Shown here one piece after another: positions 22,449 to 23,929 of a stretch of DNA of 23,929 bases. Origin of the DNA: JBHJOF01 sp050330055 (GTDB lineage Bacteria; Pseudomonadota; Alphaproteobacteria; Kiloniellales; JAKSDN01). The notes below the pieces were generated by a model. It was given only the letters and a program-made list of their open reading frames with translations. It did no database searches and had not been told where the DNA came from. The stretch is from positions 1 through 23,929 of the forward strand of contig JBHJOF010000329.1 in the NCBI GenBank assembly GCA_050330055.1, in the 5' to 3' direction. Both the position numbers and the translations under genes were made by a program. The first letter of the stretch is position 1. Each line of letters opens with the position of its first letter.

Positions 22449-22597
22449 CCCCTCACCCTCCCAAGCGCCCTTCGGTCGCTTGGGGCCCTCCCTCTCCCCC
22501 GGTGGGGCGAGGGGTTTCAAGCGCGCGGCTATTTCCCCCCCCCGCCCCTTGGGGGGGAGGGGGGGGCCCATCGCGTCAGCGATGGGAGGGTGAGGGG
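22449..22597. repeat. Composite nested inverted-repeat element between convergent genes
   Basis: The outer arms CCCCTCACCCTCCC (22449-22462) and GGGAGGGTGAGGGG (22584-22597) are perfect 14-bp inverse complements. Inside are two further hairpins: CCCAAGCG/CGCTTGGG (22460-22484) and CCCATCGC/GCGATGGG (22567-22586). Long C and G runs lie in the middle (22535-22566). It lies between the stops of the EAL gene and phaR and could end transcription from both sides. The form resembles dispersed intergenic palindromic repeats of Alphaproteobacteria. Confidence 0.75.
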
Positions 22598-22630
22598 TAA
22601 ATCTTCGCTGCGAATTGAATTGAAGCGGCG

Positions 22631-23281
22631 CTACGACCCCTGGCCTTCCTTGCCGCCCTTGCTTTCCTCGGACAGCGCGTCGATCTGCTTCTGCAGCAGG
22701 TCGACCTGCTGCTTCAGCTTGGCCAGCGTCTCCGGGTCGTCGCCCTTGGCGCCGGAAGGAGCCACGTGCGGCGTCTCGCTGTTGCCCGGACGCGGGCCGG
22801 ACTTGCCGGGCTCCATGCCGAAGGGCGAGAACATGCGCATGGCGCTTTCGAACAGCGCCAGGTTCTGCTTGCCCATCTCCTCGATGTTGCCGGCCGGGAA
22901 CATGCCGCCCAGCGTCTCCTGCATCGACTTGCGCAGGCGCTCCTGGTTGCTGGCGAAGGTGCCCATCATCTGCTCGAGATAGCGCGGCACCATCCACTGC
23001 ATGGAATCACCGTAGAAGCCGATGAGCTGGCGCAGGAAGTTGATCGGCAGCAGGTTGGCGCCCTTGGCCTCTTCCTCGACGATGATCTGGGTCAGCACCG
23101 GGCGGGTGATGTCCTCGCCCGTCTTGGCGTCGTAGACCACGAAGTCGACGCCGTCCTTCACCATCTGGCAAAGATGCTCCAGCGTCACGTAGCTGCTGGT
23201 CGCCGTGTTGTAGAGCCGGCGATTGGCGTACTTCTTGATCGTGATCGGCTCGTCTTTGGTCTCGGCTTGCTTATCCGCCAC
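22631..23281 (-). CDS. phaR: Polyhydroxyalkanoate synthesis repressor
   Basis: A protein of 216 residues. The N-terminal PHB/PHA accumulation regulator DNA-binding domain covers about 12-72 (PITIKKYANRRLYNTATSSY, VTLEHLCQMVKDGVDFVVYD, GEDITRPVLTQIIVEEE). Two PHB_acc-type segments follow (FLRQLIGFYGDSMQWMVPRY, LEQMMGTFASNQERLRKSMQ), then a C-terminal coiled coil (LAKLKQQVDLLQKQIDALSE). PhaR represses phasin and PHA genes and is released by binding to PHA granules. The start is GTG with AGAGG 7 nt upstream. The divergent gap to the next gene has TGC-rich repeats that could be its operator. Confidence 0.95.
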   Translation of the reverse strand: MADKQAETKDEPITIKKYANRRLYNTATSSYVTLEHLCQMVKDGVDFVVYDAKTGEDITRPVLTQIIVEEEAKGANLLPINFLRQLIGFYGDSMQWMVPRYLEQMMGTFASNQERLRKSMQETLGGMFPAGNIEEMGKQNLALFESAMRMFSPFGMEPGKSGPRPGNSETPHVAPSGAKGDDPETLAKLKQQVDLLQKQIDALSEESKGGKEGQGS

Positions 23282-23318
23282 GAGTTCGCCTCTGACCTCC
23301 GCAAGTCCCCCCCTTGGA

Positions 23319-23336
23319 CCAATGGGGCCAATGGGG
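23319..23336. repeat. Tandem 9-bp direct repeat upstream of phaR
   Basis: CCAATGGGG occurs twice head to tail with no spacer, 38 bp upstream of the phaR start. It may be a slippage product or a protein site. Confidence 0.6.
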
Positions 23337-23381
23337 CAGACCTAGCCTAGCACCGCGACACTTACTTGTGTCCAGACTATT

Positions 23382-23412
23382 TTGCGGTGCACTGCGGCCC
23401 TGCTGCAATGCG
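23382..23412. promoter_or_regulatory. TGC-rich cluster, candidate PhaR operator
   Basis: Within 31 bp TGC or GCA occurs repeatedly, including GTGCAC and CTGCTGCA. Known PhaR sites in Paracoccus are TGC-rich (CTGC-N3-4-GCAG). The location between phaR and the divergent gene fits autoregulation. The match is by composition rather than an exact consensus. Confidence 0.35.
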
Positions 23413-23496
23413 ACAGCGCCCTGGCGAGCGGCTGCCACCGTGGCGGGCCGCGCTTTCCGGTCTTGCCGCTTCTTGGTTTTGCCGGGGGCGCGCCGC

Positions 23497-23502
23497 TATA
23501 CT
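23497..23502 (+). promoter_or_regulatory. Candidate -10 of the divergent PHA-locus gene, leaderless geometry
   Basis: TATACT (5 of 6 to consensus) lies 7 nt before the ATG at 23510. TTGGTT at 23473-23478 is a possible -35 with an 18-bp spacer. There is no Shine-Dalgarno sequence, so transcription would begin at or next to the ATG. Confidence 0.45.
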
Positions 23503-23509
23503 CCGCGCC

Positions 23510-23929
23510 ATGGCCGAGCAGAGCGAGCTGGATCAGCTGGCGCAGCGATACCTGGACCTGTGGCAGGATCAGGTGAGTGCGCTTGCCGCCGACGGCGATT
23601 TCACCGACATGATAAGGCGCCTGACGGCGGCGCTCGGCCCGGCGGCAATTGGCCCGGCGACGGCCGCGCCGTGGGTCCTGTGGCCGGCCATGCTGGGCGC
23701 GCTGACTACGGGTTCCGGGGTGCCGGGCGCTGGCGGGCCGGGCTGGCCCCCGGGCTGGCCGGGCGCGGCCGAGGCGGGAAGACGGGGGACGCATGGCGAC
23801 ACGGCGACAGCAGCGGGAGCCGCCGCAGGAGGCGGCAGTCAAGGCGCGACGGCCCCCGGGGCCGCGCCAGGGGCCGCGGCCGCTGCCGCTGCATCTCGCG
23901 GCGGCGGCCCTGACCTGGGCGAGCTCGCT
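23510..23929 (+). CDS. Probable PHA-associated small protein, 3' end cut by window edge
   Basis: The frame is open for 140 codons from the ATG to the window end. An N-terminal helix, MAEQSELDQLAQRYLDLWQD then QVSALAADGDFTDMIRRLTA (residues 1-40), is followed by a hydrophobic WVLWPAMLG segment and a long Gly/Ala/Pro-rich linker (about 65-130), ending with DLGELA as another helix seems to begin. The layout of an acidic amphipathic helix plus a low-complexity Ala/Pro linker resembles phasin-like or PHA-synthase-associated proteins. The divergent phaR supports that context. The family is not confirmed. Confidence 0.65.
   Translation, partial: MAEQSELDQLAQRYLDLWQDQVSALAADGDFTDMIRRLTAALGPAAIGPATAAPWVLWPAMLGALTTGSGVPGAGGPGWPPGWPGAAEAGRRGTHGDTATAAGAAAGGGSQGATAPGAAPGAAAAAAASRGGGPDLGELA

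Noticed and set aside
1..23929. CRISPR arrays, tRNA or rRNA genes, phage or conjugation modules
   Set aside because: No regularly spaced direct repeats, no cloverleaf or rRNA-like sequence, and no phage structural or integrase genes were seen.

Overview
The window is high-GC chromosomal DNA with strong codon bias. The gene families point to an alphaproteobacterium, probably Rhodospirillales-like: serine-cycle malate-CoA ligase, a PhaR-type PHA repressor, TadE/TadG proteins, a perfect CtrA-type box and a MetA/MetY methionine route. This assignment is inferred from gene families and motifs, not from a marker gene. No rRNA, tRNA or CRISPR array was seen.

Layout. 1-1678 is accessory: an IS256-family transposase running off the left edge (minus) abuts a lower-GC, probably 5'-truncated gene with a PIN-like C-terminus. 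A DAO-type FAD oxidoreductase follows (1759-2874). 2887-8504 is a carbon-assimilation locus. A minus-strand operon encodes serine-glyoxylate aminotransferase, malate-CoA ligase beta and alpha (ATGA overlap) and a ketopantoate-reductase-family dehydrogenase; a divergent LysR regulator sits opposite. 8667-12293 is a plus-strand set: an alpha/beta hydrolase, O-acetylhomoserine sulfhydrylase (MetY) and a MetA acyltransferase. This MetA carries the acetyl-CoA-type Glu111 and an unusual C-terminal ACT-like domain. A divergent 3-methyladenine-glycosylase-like gene follows.

13087-15355 is a minus-strand tadE-tadE-tadG operon preceded by a CtrA-type box in a 590-bp AT-richer gap. 15946-18624 holds a MlaC-type periplasmic lipid carrier, a FemAB/GNAT-like transferase, a tiny membrane protein and the peptidoglycan glycosyltransferase MtgA. 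18983-20393 carries three small minus-strand genes: a winged-helix-like ORF, an XRE regulator and an unknown protein. After an AT-rich, palindrome-rich intergenic region comes a PAS-GGDEF-EAL protein with a degenerate GGDEF and an intact EAL site. A nested inverted-repeat element separates it from phaR. Divergent from phaR, a Gly/Ala/Pro-rich protein begins and runs off the right edge.

How the genes work together. The sga-mtkA-mtkB set would turn serine plus glyoxylate into hydroxypyruvate and glycine, and activate malate to malyl-CoA; malyl-CoA lyase, hydroxypyruvate reductase and PEP carboxylase are not in the window. MetA and MetY together make homocysteine from homoserine by acetylation and direct sulfhydrylation. 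No large undescribed system stands out. The most unusual points are the MetA-ACT fusion, the CtrA box at an orphan tadE/tadG operon, the apparent leaderless promoters at three genes, and the composite palindromic element at 22449-22597.
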